Shown: positions 33,882-42,799 of the stretch, in pieces | Layout of the letters: every line of letters starts with the position of its first letter | Numbering within the stretch: the stretch's first letter is position 1 | NCBI GenBank assembly: GCA_947629545.1 | Contig: CANREE010000015.1 | Coordinates: 1 to 43,329, forward strand | Direction of reading: 5' to 3' | Length of the DNA stretch: 43,329 nt | Source: an uncultured Lachnospiraceae bacterium | GTDB lineage: Bacteria; Bacillota; Clostridia; Lachnospirales; Lachnospiraceae | The notes under the pieces: model-generated | The model's input: only the letters and a program-made list of their open reading frames with translations | What the model was told of the DNA's origin: nothing | Database searches by the model: none | Translations under genes and position numbers: made by a program

Positions 33882-35975
33882 CTATTTCAGAGTCTCCGGA
33901 TCCACCGTAAAGTAAAAATGATAATATCCGTCGGCAGTCGTGACAGTGCCGGAGCCGGAATAGTTGTTCGTATAAACCGGCACAGCGTCTGAGGATTCCG
34001 TAAGATAGAAGGTATGGGCGCCCTTCGAAACGGTCAGATGCAGTCCGTCCGCCCCGCAGGTCACTTTCTCCGGAGCCTCGTTGTCGATCACGATCTCAAA
34101 CTCCGTCCCCGCGAAATCGTACTCGCTGCCGTCCGGAGTCCGGACAGGGATCACCACATCATACGTCTCCGGGGACTTATCCCCGGCCACTATGATCCTT
34201 CCCGCCGGCCTGTCAATGGTCAGGGTATCCGCTCCGTCGTTGGTCAGATGGAGGATATAATCCATGACAATGGCGTCCTCGCCGCCCAGCTCACCGAATT
34301 TCATCGTGGAGTTAAAGCCGTCAAAGGTCGTCACATAATTGTTGGTGACCACGAAAAGATCCGTCTCCTCGTCGTCTCTGGAAAGCTCGGTACCGTCGTC
34401 AAGGACGACGGAGACCACCTTGTTCCCCGCTTCGCCCGCCGGATCATATGTGTAGGTAATCCCGGACACCTGCAGGAAGCTGCCGGATGGCCGTTCGCGG
34501 ACCAGAAGCCCCGTCTCGTCCTGTCCGGTCATCGAAAGGCCGAGCTCCAGCGCCGTATAGAGCTGGGAAGGATATACCCGGATCACATCCACCGTGTTGC
34601 CATGGTTGAAGGCGTTTAAGATATCTCCCCGCGTCACATTTCCGTAAGGAAGGGTCGCGCTGATCCCGCCGCCGTTCTCCACGCCGATCACCGGAGCGGT
34701 TATCTTGTTATTGTCGGCAAATATCTGACCGTAATACCGGAAGGCGTCCGTCACCAGATCGCCCATGGTGGTTTCCACGATCCTCGGCTCCGCGTAATCA
34801 TAGTAAATGTATCCGCCCCAGATGGGAGCGCCGGTAAGGGCCACCTCCTCGGCCAGGATCGGATCGATCTCGATAATGCTTTCGTCATAGGCAGCCGTAA
34901 CCGCGGCTTTCGCGGCCTCGCCGTCCTCATTCAGCGCATAGGAGGAAGCCCTCTCATAGTCCCAGACTTCACCCTCTGCCGTAAAACTGCCTTTGCCGTC
35001 GAAGGAAACAGCGACGACGCCCAGTCCTGTATTCCGGGTTCCGGTCTGAACGATGGGGACGGAACCGACTGTCGTCTGCTCGATCGTATGGCTGTGGCCG
35101 TCTACGACGGCGGCTACCTTCGCAAGTTCTTCCGAGGAGAGCCCCTTAAGAAGCTGCTCAGAAGTAACATCCGCGGCAAGGGCGTTATCGCCGAGATGGG
35201 TCACCAAAACGATCGCGTCCACGCTGTCCGCGATCTCCCCGATCTCGCCTTTGGCGGTCTCGATCTCATTTTTAAAGGCAATGCCCTGAAGCTTTTCCGG
35301 ATTGGTTGATGTCGCCGTCGACACGGTGGTGAGACCTATGATGCCGATCCTGTATCCCGCCGTCTCAACAATAACGTGACTGTCCAGCAAAGGTTCTCCG
35401 TCCTTTAAGGTGTTGGCGGAAAGAATGGGAAACTGCGCTTTCCGCGCGTTGGCCAGAAGCGCGTCCGCCCCGTAGTCAAACTCGTGGTTGCCCGCCGCCA
35501 TAGCCGCGTAGCCGGCGGCATTCATGACGTCGATCACATAGGCGCCGCTGCCGACGGTGGCGAAGCTGGCTCCCTGCGTAGCGTCTCCGGCGTCCAGAAG
35601 AATAGAGTTCTCCGTGGATGCCGCTATGCCCGCCACCTGCGGCAGCCCGATCATTCCATCGTCAGGGCTTTCCGCCACGTTGCCGTGGATATCGTTGGTG
35701 GAATAGATCGTTACCACCGCCGGGGCGCGGTCCGCAGCCGCTTCCCCGGAGACGGTTTCCGCCGCGCTTTCTGCGCCGTTCTCCACAGCATCGCTTTCTG
35801 CGCCGGTTTCCGCCGCGCCGCTTTCAGAGCCGGCTCCCGCGGCCCCCGCTGATTCCGTCTGAGAAGCCCCGCCTGCGGTCTCCTGGGTATTTCCCCTTCT
35901 CCCGCAGGCGCTTGATCCAAACACCAGAATCAGACATAATACAACTGCTGTTGCTTTATAATATAGTTTTTTCAT
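33882..35975 (-). CDS. 5'-nucleotidase / UDP-sugar hydrolase family lipoprotein
   Basis: A 697-residue exported calcineurin-fold phosphatase. Signal peptide to about Cys24 (GSSAC, a weak lipobox), then an Ala/Glu/Gly/Ser-rich linker to residue 85. The metallophosphatase domain has IYSTNDIHGNVAES, LDAGDATQG, AAGNHEFDYGAD, VLVTHLGDNA and VDGHSHTIEQT. The 5'-nucleotidase C-terminal domain covers about 385-590 (ENGGGISATLPYGNVTRGDIL). A terminal beta domain of ~100 residues (ETYDVVIPVRTPDGSEYDF) is extra to the usual ~550-residue enzyme. It releases phosphate and nucleosides from extracellular nucleotides. Confidence 0.93.
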   Translation of the reverse strand: MKKLYYKATAVVLCLILVFGSSACGRRGNTQETAGGASQTESAGAAGAGSESGAAETGAESDAVENGAESAAETVSGEAAADRAPAVVTIYSTNDIHGNVAESPDDGMIGLPQVAGIAASTENSILLDAGDATQGASFATVGSGAYVIDVMNAAGYAAMAAGNHEFDYGADALLANARKAQFPILSANTLKDGEPLLDSHVIVETAGYRIGIIGLTTVSTATSTNPEKLQGIAFKNEIETAKGEIGEIADSVDAIVLVTHLGDNALAADVTSEQLLKGLSSEELAKVAAVVDGHSHTIEQTTVGSVPIVQTGTRNTGLGVVAVSFDGKGSFTAEGEVWDYERASSYALNEDGEAAKAAVTAAYDESIIEIDPILAEEVALTGAPIWGGYIYYDYAEPRIVETTMGDLVTDAFRYYGQIFADNNKITAPVIGVENGGGISATLPYGNVTRGDILNAFNHGNTVDVIRVYPSQLYTALELGLSMTGQDETGLLVRERPSGSFLQVSGITYTYDPAGEAGNKVVSVVLDDGTELSRDDEETDLFVVTNNYVTTFDGFNSTMKFGELGGEDAIVMDYILHLTNDGADTLTIDRPAGRIIVAGDKSPETYDVVIPVRTPDGSEYDFAGTEFEIVIDNEAPEKVTCGADGLHLTVSKGAHTFYLTESSDAVPVYTNNYSGSGTVTTADGYYHFYFTVDPETLK

Positions 35976-36012
35976 GACAGACGTTTTCGTTAACTCCTTT
36001 TGCTTCTTAATT

Positions 36013-36411
36013 TTACTGCGCCTGATCGATCTTATTCTGCTGGAACACAGAGTAACAGAACAGAGCCGGTATCATCGCGCCGGCAATGATCGAAAAATAT
36101 TCGCTGACGCCGCCTGCAGTAACGGCGCTGAATACAACCGGGGCGATAAGCGTGAAAATGGATACCTTATACACAAGATCGATCTCTTTATGCTGCAGGG
36201 CCATGATCGCAAGAGCAAAATTGATGATCTCGCAGACGATCGCTACCGCCAGGGATATCCACGTTAAGGGAGTGATGGCCATGCCTCCGGCCGTTTCCAC
36301 GACCGGCGCCAGAAAGGCGGCAAATCCATTGAGCAGCACCCCAAGGACGCTCTGGATCAGAATGATGATCGACATAACCTTCAGGAATGTAGTGATGGGC
36401 TTCTTTTCCAT
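36013..36411 (-). CDS. small four-helix membrane protein, function unknown
   Basis: A 132-residue hydrophobic protein with four predicted helices (VMSIIILIQSVLGVLLNGFAAFL; TWISLAVAIVCEIINFALAIMAL; VSIFTLIAPVVFSAVTAGG; IIAGAMIPALFCYSVF) and a charged tail QQNKIDQAQ. AGGAGG lies ten bases before the ATG, and it has its own promoter. No family recognised; it lies just upstream of the nucleotidase on the same strand. Confidence 0.85.
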   Translation of the reverse strand: MEKKPITTFLKVMSIIILIQSVLGVLLNGFAAFLAPVVETAGGMAITPLTWISLAVAIVCEIINFALAIMALQHKEIDLVYKVSIFTLIAPVVFSAVTAGGVSEYFSIIAGAMIPALFCYSVFQQNKIDQAQ

Positions 36412-36449
36412 AATGAAAATCCTCCTCCGTCAATGTTCTAACAGTTTCC

Positions 36450-36477
36450 ATTATAGTCATTGCACGATTTACTGCAA
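36450..36477 (-). promoter_or_regulatory. promoter of the small membrane protein gene
   Basis: Minus-strand TTGCAG (36472-36477), 16 bases, TATAAT (36450-36455), about 40 bases before the ATG. Confidence 0.6.
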
Positions 36478-36531
36478 TATATTCTTGTTGTTCGCTTGTA
36501 TATCATGTCATATCGCTTGTTTGTACTTTTT

Positions 36532-36620
36532 GCATGGAAATACAAAGAACGCGTCACTGGCGCGTTTTTGCATGGAAATACAAAAAATGCGTCACTGGCG
36601 CATTTTTTGCATGGAAATAC
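36532..36620. repeat. dispersed TCACTGG-loop hairpin repeat, two tandem copies (C and D)
   Basis: GCATGGAAATAC occurs at 36532, 36570 and 36609. Between them lie AACGCG / CGCGTT and the 10-bp perfect AAAAAATGCG / CGCATTTTTT, both around the loop TCACTGG. Because A and T runs flank the stems on both sides, each could end transcription in either direction. They follow the AAA ATPase gene on the minus strand. Confidence 0.9.
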
Positions 36621-36656
36621 AAAAGAGCGCAGCCGGAAACAGCAGTGAAGCAGGTA

Positions 36657-38057
36657 TCAGTCATACATTTCATTCAATGGAACCAGCCTCACCCCGGTTT
36701 CTCCGGCCCGTTTCTTAAGCAGCTCCGTGAAGCCGCTTTTTGAAAACAGATAATAATAGTTTTTCGTGAATGCTCCCATGGCTTTCGCGTAATCCTCAAG
36801 CAGATTCAGCTCCTCCTCGGAAACAAGCCTGTTTTTGAACTTGCAGGAACCAACGATCCCGCAGCCCCCGTCCGCTGCCGTCACTACTACATCGATCTGG
36901 GCCTGCCTATGCGTCTGCGGATGCCCGCCCCACCATTGCCCCACCGCGCCGACCGCGAACGGCAGCCGCTCGTCGTAATACAGAATATAATCCCGGCACA
37001 TCCGTTCAAAAGTAAGTCCCATGTAATCCGAAAGATATTCTCCAACTGCCGCATCATAGGTCGTCCGGATCCGTCCTGAAACGATCGCGGACATATTACG
37101 CGGAATAAATGTATACCAGAATCGGAAGAACTGGTCATCCAGCTGATAGATGGGCCTCTTCGTCTGAAGATTCGTCACCGGAGTCTCTCTTCGGACGATC
37201 CCCAGAGTGATCAGATTGGCAATATATTTTGTGCAGAGACCGGTCTCCATGTTTGTCTCTGCCGCGATCTCCGACAATTTTGATTTACCGTCCGCAATGG
37301 CCGTAATCACGGAATTGTAGACTGACGGTTCCCGCAGCTCCTGCTTCAGCAGGTTGGACGGCTCCTCAAAAAGCATCGCGCTCCGATCGAACATCTGCTC
37401 CAAAATGTTCTCCCGCACAGTTCGGGTCTGCGAAAACTGCTCCAGATACAGGGGCACACCACCGGTCACTCCATACATAATCGCCTTTTCCTCATAAGAA
37501 TATTCTGGAAACCATTCCCCCGTCTCCCGATAGTCAAACGGCAGTATCTTAAACTGAGCAGTCCGGCGCCCATAAAGCGGGCTCTGATATCCCAACACCT
37601 GATTCTCCATAAAACTCATGGAAGAACCGCACAGGATCAGAAAAAGCTGCGTCGCCTTAAACTGGTGATCCAGAAAATTCTGCAGAAGCGATGAGATCCC
37701 CCGCTCTGCCTGAGCCAGATACGGATACTCATCGATCACCAGGACAAGCCGCTCCGACCGCGCCATCTGCGCGACCCGCAAAAACGCGTCGCGAAAGCTC
37801 TGAAATGAAAACCGGCCGCCGTCCTCCGAGAGTTCGCCCGCGTCAGCCGCCCTGACCGCCTCTGACAGTCCTTCCAGATTCTGTCTTGCACTGTTCTCCT
37901 GCGCGGCAAAAAAAATGGTTCGCTTATCCTTACAGAACTCGCTGATCAGCGTCGTCTTGCCTACCCTCCGGCGGCCATAGATAACTGCGGCCTCCAGCCG
38001 GCCGCTCTGATACATCTGATTCAATCTCTTTAGTTCGCGCTGTCTGCCGATGAACAT
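36657..38057 (-). CDS. AAA+ ATPase of the archaeal-ATPase/DUF234 family
   Basis: A 466-residue protein with Walker A VIYGRRRVGKTTLI (about 26-39), Walker B RLVLVIDEYPYLAQ (about 102-115) and LFLILCGSSMSFM sensor 1. A winged helix follows (AIADGKSKLSEIAAETNMETG, about 250-290). The C-terminal DUF234 region has a PD-(D/E)xK-like core, AQIDVVVTAADGGCGIVGSCKFKN. Relatives usually read GECK at the last motif; here the acidic residue is Ser, so nuclease activity may be lost. Family members are often toxin-like or mobile-element-linked; the physiological role is not established. Driven by a perfect promoter. Confidence 0.9.
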   Translation of the reverse strand: MFIGRQRELKRLNQMYQSGRLEAAVIYGRRRVGKTTLISEFCKDKRTIFFAAQENSARQNLEGLSEAVRAADAGELSEDGGRFSFQSFRDAFLRVAQMARSERLVLVIDEYPYLAQAERGISSLLQNFLDHQFKATQLFLILCGSSMSFMENQVLGYQSPLYGRRTAQFKILPFDYRETGEWFPEYSYEEKAIMYGVTGGVPLYLEQFSQTRTVRENILEQMFDRSAMLFEEPSNLLKQELREPSVYNSVITAIADGKSKLSEIAAETNMETGLCTKYIANLITLGIVRRETPVTNLQTKRPIYQLDDQFFRFWYTFIPRNMSAIVSGRIRTTYDAAVGEYLSDYMGLTFERMCRDYILYYDERLPFAVGAVGQWWGGHPQTHRQAQIDVVVTAADGGCGIVGSCKFKNRLVSEEELNLLEDYAKAMGAFTKNYYYLFSKSGFTELLKKRAGETGVRLVPLNEMYD

Positions 38058-38117
38058 AGAATTCCTCCGATTATTGTCTTTGCCTGATCTGTATAATAGT
38101 AAATCACGATATAGTAT

Positions 38118-38146
38118 ATTATAATTCAGTATATTAAGTCTGTCAA
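38118..38146 (-). promoter_or_regulatory. AAA ATPase promoter (perfect consensus)
   Basis: Minus-strand TTGACA (38141-38146), 17 bases, TATAAT (38118-38123), about 60 bases before the ATG. Confidence 0.85.
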
Positions 38147-38210
38147 TACTCCAACAAAATAGTGATGATCCAGTTTGACCAAATCAAAGCTCTATCAAAT
38201 AGAAATCACC

Positions 38211-38239
38211 TTGCCTGCTCGAATATTTTGGAGTACAAT
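38211..38239 (+). promoter_or_regulatory. Fic gene promoter
   Basis: TTGCCT (38211-38216), 17 bases, TACAAT (38234-38239), 44 bases before the ATG. Confidence 0.6.
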
Positions 38240-38283
38240 AGAATACAGAGATCCGAAACCGATTCCGCAGAAAGGAGCACAGC

Positions 38284-39036
38284 ATGACCGGCAGTCATTC
38301 TCAGAAGAACACGTCCCCAGCCTCACTGCTGGACATTCTGCAGGAACAAAAAGCTGACAGATGTCCGGGCGGTATCTACCATAAGACGCAGATTGATCTG
38401 ACTTACAATTCCAATCACATCGAAGGCAGCCGTCTGACTCATGAGCAGACCAGATATATTTTTGAAACCAATACCATCGGCATGACGGAGGAGGCGCTGA
38501 ACGTAGACGATGTGATCGAGACGGTAAATCATTTCCGCTGCATCGACATGATCATCGACCATGCCAACGCTCCCCTGACCGAAAAACTGATCAAGGAGCT
38601 CCATCTGACTTTAAAAAGCGGTACCAGCGATTCCGGAAAGGACTGGTTTGCCGTCGGCGATTATAAAAAACTGCCTAACGAGGTCGGCGGTATGGATACT
38701 GCGCTTCCGGAAGAAACAGCCGGCCGGATGAAAGCACTTTTGAAAGAATACAACTCCGGACAGGAAAAGACCCTGGAGGATCTTCTGGACTTCCATGTGA
38801 AATTTGAACGGATCCACCCGTTTCAAGACGGCAACGGCCGCGTGGGCAGACTGATCCTGTTCAAAGAGTGCCTGAAATACCATATCGTTCCGTTTATCAT
38901 TGACGACAGCCTGAAGCTGTTCTATTACCGCGGTCTGCGGGAATGGGACCGGGAAAAAGGTTACCTGACGGACACTTGCCTGACAGCTCAGGACAGATAT
39001 AAGGCGTATATGGATTATTTCCGGATCGCTTATTAG
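38284..39036 (+). CDS. Fic-family AMP-transferase-like protein with N-terminal inhibitory motif
   Basis: A 250-residue Fic/DOC protein that would transfer AMP (or a related nucleotide part) to a target hydroxyl. The catalytic motif RIHPFQDGNGRVGRL is complete (His178). The N-terminal helix NSNHIEGSRLT (Ser43 to Glu47) matches the (S/T)xxxE(G/N) inhibitory motif of self-restrained Fic proteins, so no separate antitoxin is needed. AAAGGAG precedes the ATG by normal spacing. Divergent from the AAA ATPase and followed by the McrB-like gene 105 bases later. The target is unknown. Confidence 0.94.
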   Translation: MTGSHSQKNTSPASLLDILQEQKADRCPGGIYHKTQIDLTYNSNHIEGSRLTHEQTRYIFETNTIGMTEEALNVDDVIETVNHFRCIDMIIDHANAPLTEKLIKELHLTLKSGTSDSGKDWFAVGDYKKLPNEVGGMDTALPEETAGRMKALLKEYNSGQEKTLEDLLDFHVKFERIHPFQDGNGRVGRLILFKECLKYHIVPFIIDDSLKLFYYRGLREWDREKGYLTDTCLTAQDRYKAYMDYFRIAY

Positions 39037-39141
39037 AGCACGAACTCTTATTGGGACGGTATTCGTGTTAATTCCTAATGCTTATCATGTTAGGTAATTC
39101 GAAAGCTATACTATTTACAAAAAACAAGGGCAGGCATAATT

Positions 39142-40182
39142 ATGAGTGAACAACAACTACTGTCAGAAAAACTTGCAACTGAACTGGAAAAAGTAAAACA
39201 AGATTGTCCTGAGTTCTCTTATGCTTTGATTGGGCAAACTGTCAAAAGCTCCAAAAAGAATGCATATAAGTTAATGCTCAACGGGAAACGAATCGGAGAG
39301 GTATGGCCGCGCGGAAATTATGGGCATCTATATACAAATATTCTCACAGAAGAAGAAAAAAGCAAAGTAATCAAAGTCTCAAGCGCAAGTGAATACATAC
39401 CTGGTCCGGGAAACGATACAGATTATTACAATTTTCATGAAAAGTTTATTCTAAAATGGAACCGTGAATTTAAATCTCTTAGTTCGGTAAGTAACGAAGT
39501 GAAGGATTTAATAAGGAAGAGCAGAGGGCATTCTTCTCTTCCTATTGGCAGCCCTATATCAAATCCCACATCAAAAAACACACCTTTATCCCCCAAAAAA
39601 GTACGGCTCCTGCAGAATGTGATTTTGAAAAGCAGAGAGAATACTTTGGCTTATTTAATTGCAATATGTGACAGGATGGACTTAGATAAAGCTCTGGCTA
39701 TTCCATATGAAAAGCACATGGATAGATATTCCCAGTTGAAAAACATGGGACGTATTGCTTCCATCACATTCTATCCTGAATATCAATATGATGACTTTAT
39801 AGAAAAGGTCATACACATCACAAACAGTAACGATGGGATCGAAAAAGATTCATTGAAAGATGGTGATTTTAAGAGATTTTGTGCAAATGCCGCAAATTTG
39901 GCAGACCACATACACAATAACGCTGATATATTACCCCCTTGTGTATTCTTAATTAATGATATGGACAACGGTAATATCTGTGAGATATTTGGAGAAGTAA
40001 TGAATTTACTCCCAGATATAGAAAAACAAAGTAAAGAAGATGACAAGGATGTAATATTACCCTACTCTGGCGAACTATTCGAAATACCTAAAAATGTGCA
40101 TATTGTAGGAATCATGAATTCTACAAACAAGCTGGATTATTGGACACTTGAAACGATAAAGCAAAAGTTTCAGTTTGTCTAA
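39142..40182 (+). CDS. McrB-like AAA+ protein lacking the P-loop
   Basis: 346 residues. The N-terminal ~135 residues (KSSKKNAYKLMLNGKRIGEVWP) form an unrecognised domain, followed by a flexible linker. From about 155 the order follows McrB-type GTPase domains: LLQNVILKSRENTLAYLIAI where a GxxGxGKT P-loop should be, then ITFYPEYQYDDFIE, CVFLINDMDNGNICEIFGEV (McrB: IDEINRGNI), ILPYSGELFEIPKNVHIVGIMN and a terminal IKQKFQFV (McrB: ALRRRFEF). P-loop, Walker B acids and the finger arginines are all replaced, yet the frame is intact. It appears to be a nucleotide-dead McrB paralog. AT-rich, probably acquired. The next gene starts 60 bases later, so they are likely co-transcribed. Confidence 0.75.
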   Translation: MSEQQLLSEKLATELEKVKQDCPEFSYALIGQTVKSSKKNAYKLMLNGKRIGEVWPRGNYGHLYTNILTEEEKSKVIKVSSASEYIPGPGNDTDYYNFHEKFILKWNREFKSLSSVSNEVKDLIRKSRGHSSLPIGSPISNPTSKNTPLSPKKVRLLQNVILKSRENTLAYLIAICDRMDLDKALAIPYEKHMDRYSQLKNMGRIASITFYPEYQYDDFIEKVIHITNSNDGIEKDSLKDGDFKRFCANAANLADHIHNNADILPPCVFLINDMDNGNICEIFGEVMNLLPDIEKQSKEDDKDVILPYSGELFEIPKNVHIVGIMNSTNKLDYWTLETIKQKFQFV

Positions 40183-40242
40183 ATAACCTGCCGCTACATT
40201 TTTGTAGTCACAGATAAAACTATTGTTAGAGGGGTGCCGAAA

Positions 40243-42753
40243 ATGACAGAACAAGATAAACTATATTTTGAGAAATTGGCTCAGGATAGAAAAGAAAGTG
40301 CTGCAATGCTGGATAAACCTTCTATGAGGGGAGTGAAAAAAAGTGTCGTAGAAAAGTATTCAGATCAGGCACATTTTATCTATGAACTGATTCAGAATGC
40401 CGACGATGCAGGCGCAACCGAAGCCCATTTTGAGTTATATAAAAAGGAATTAATATTTAGACATAATGGCACAAGACATTTTTTTGTATCAAATCCTGAA
40501 ACCGAAGAGCAAGACACCAAACGAGGATGTCTTGGAGATATCAATGCCATTACTTCTATTGCCAATTCCAATAAGACAGACACCGCTGCGACTATTGGCA
40601 AATTCGGTGTGGGGTTTAAAGCGGTATTTCAATATACTATGACGCCGCATATATATGATTCTAATGCTGCTTTCAAAATAGAACATTTTATCGTTCCTGT
40701 TTTGCTGGAGAAAGACTATAAATCACGTAAAGAGGAAGAAACTATTTTTGTGTTTCCCTTTGACCATCCGGAAAATGATGCGGAAAAGGCATATCAGGAC
40801 ATTCAGGAGAAACTGCAGAATCTCGTGTTTCCTATTCTATTTCTAAAGAATCTGCATCTCATTACATATTGGACAATTTCCAAAAGCGGAAAATATACAA
40901 AAGAGTTTTTGCAGAATGAAGTATTTGACAATACCACAGAAGCTGATCTGATTAAAGTAAAAAATGGTATTGGTGAGGAAGCTAATCGATTGTGGGTTTT
41001 CTCGCGGACCATTGCACACAATTTAAAGTATTCTGTAGGATTCTTTTTGGACAAAAAGGGAGAACTCACACCGGTTGATTACAGTGCATTCTGTTTCTTC
41101 CCTACAAAAACAGCAACCGGATTGAAATTCATTATTGATGCTCCATTTCTGTTGACAGACAGCCGGGAAGGGATTAAAGCAGCAGAACCGCACAATATCA
41201 AAATGGTGGAAATGCTAGCAGAATTAGCCGCAGACAGTCTTTCTTATTTGAAAGACCTAGGAGAAAAAAACGGAATACGATTACTTAATGATAATATAAG
41301 TGGGATTATACCTACCAATCCTAACATATTCAGTTCCGAAAATAACCGGGATACTATCTCTTTTTTGCCTATCTATAACAAGATACGCGACAAAATGAAA
41401 AGTGGTTTATTGCCGACAAGAGCGGACTATACGAAAGGTGATTTCGCATATTGGTCTGATACGTTGGAAATCAACTCCTTGTTTTCTGATGCCCAGTTAA
41501 CGAACCTTTTAGGGAAAGCCTTGGACTATAGATACCATTTCAGGGTTTTCCTGGATTATTATATCGAATGTGAAGAATCTGGAAAAACGCAGAATACAGT
41601 ACCTCATGATTATCCAGTGAAATTATTGACTACGCAATACAGGAGTATTCCTGAGATTGGAGAGATATTCAGTAAACTAACCTACGACGGAATACTTGAA
41701 CACTATCGCCAAAAGGCTGAGCGAAGAGAGCTTCACATTGAAGAGTATCTGAAATATGACAGCCTGAACATTATTAAGTTTCCTGTCAGCAAATACGAAA
41801 GTATATACCGGGCTAAGCGATTAAAAACAAGCAGTAATTATCAAGCTTATTCCGCTTTATTTGTATTTGAATTTGTACAATTCTTAGCAGAGAAACTTGC
41901 ACAGAAAAATCCAGACGAGAAATTCCGCATAGGAATTATCGCGCCTTATAACGCCCAGGCTGGATTGATTGAGCGTTTGCTTGATGATGCAAAAAAAATG
42001 GGGATTTTTTCCCACTTAATTGAAATCGGCTGCAGTACAATCCATGGGTTCCAAGGTGATGAATGTGACATTATCATCACAGTATTTAATCCTCCGCCAT
42101 ACATTTCCGATAATCCGGAAATGTTCCTGAATCATCAAAATATTATTAATGTGGCTATTAGCAGGGCAAGAGATTATCTGTTCGTCCTGATGCCAGATGA
42201 TAAAACAGACCGTGTTAATAGACTATTTTTGATAAAATCACTGGAACACCTAATCAAACGAAGCGGAGCATATGTTGAAACTGATTCACATACATTGGAG
42301 CAAGCCATGATGGGTACACCTAATTTTTTAGAGGATAATTCTTTTTCAACAGGACATCAATTAGTAAATGTATATGGACAACCAGAAAAACGATATGAGA
42401 TACGAAGTGAAGACAGCGCCGTGGATATACAGGTTCATCGTGAAAATATAGCTTTAGCAAAACCCGAAACGGAAACGATCAAACCTGTTAAAAATGAGTC
42501 TCCATCTGAAAATAAGGAAGAACCGGCAAAGATTAATACTAATGAAATCCATCCAAATAAGGGACAAAATATGATCCCACCATCAGGAGGATTTCAGAGG
42601 ATCAAGCCTGGAGCGTATGTTAGGCATCGTCTATTCGGTGTCGGGAGAATTGAAAGTATTGAAGGACGGCGTATAGTTGTATCATTTCCCGGTGGGAAAA
42701 AAGTATTTGAATTTCCTACTGCATTTAAGATGGGATTCTTGAAATTGTGTTAA
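40243..42753 (+). CDS. GHKL (sacsin-like) ATPase fused to the C-terminal half of an SF1 helicase
   Basis: 836 residues from MTEQDKLYFE; the GTG in the track (40234) is part of the ribosome site AGAGGGGTG. Residues 1-330 are a sacsin/Hsp90-type ATPase: N-box HFIYELIQNADDAG (44-57), and G-box TIGKFGVGFKAVF (117-129). From about 455 it becomes a UPF1/Dna2-type helicase second domain: VKLLTTQYRSIPEIGEIFS, IGIIAPYNAQAGLIERLL, STIHGFQGDECDIIIT and NIINVAISRARDYLFVLMP. The first helicase domain (Walker A, DExx) that should precede it is absent; the join is at about 425-450. A C-terminal SH3-like module (PGAYVRHRLFGVGRIESI) ends the protein. AT-rich; paired with the McrB-like gene. Defence function is an inference. 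Confidence 0.8.
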   Translation: MTEQDKLYFEKLAQDRKESAAMLDKPSMRGVKKSVVEKYSDQAHFIYELIQNADDAGATEAHFELYKKELIFRHNGTRHFFVSNPETEEQDTKRGCLGDINAITSIANSNKTDTAATIGKFGVGFKAVFQYTMTPHIYDSNAAFKIEHFIVPVLLEKDYKSRKEEETIFVFPFDHPENDAEKAYQDIQEKLQNLVFPILFLKNLHLITYWTISKSGKYTKEFLQNEVFDNTTEADLIKVKNGIGEEANRLWVFSRTIAHNLKYSVGFFLDKKGELTPVDYSAFCFFPTKTATGLKFIIDAPFLLTDSREGIKAAEPHNIKMVEMLAELAADSLSYLKDLGEKNGIRLLNDNISGIIPTNPNIFSSENNRDTISFLPIYNKIRDKMKSGLLPTRADYTKGDFAYWSDTLEINSLFSDAQLTNLLGKALDYRYHFRVFLDYYIECEESGKTQNTVPHDYPVKLLTTQYRSIPEIGEIFSKLTYDGILEHYRQKAERRELHIEEYLKYDSLNIIKFPVSKYESIYRAKRLKTSSNYQAYSALFVFEFVQFLAEKLAQKNPDEKFRIGIIAPYNAQAGLIERLLDDAKKMGIFSHLIEIGCSTIHGFQGDECDIIITVFNPPPYISDNPEMFLNHQNIINVAISRARDYLFVLMPDDKTDRVNRLFLIKSLEHLIKRSGAYVETDSHTLEQAMMGTPNFLEDNSFSTGHQLVNVYGQPEKRYEIRSEDSAVDIQVHRENIALAKPETETIKPVKNESPSENKEEPAKINTNEIHPNKGQNMIPPSGGFQRIKPGAYVRHRLFGVGRIESIEGRRIVVSFPGGKKVFEFPTAFKMGFLKLC

Positions 42754-42799
42754 ACAAAAGTTATAGCACGGGTTAGACTTCTTAATGATTTATACCGCA

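Noticed and set aside
36532-36620. CRISPR-like array at the GCATGGAAATAC repeats
   Set aside because: The sequence between repeats is a conserved hairpin rather than unique spacers, and only three repeats occur.
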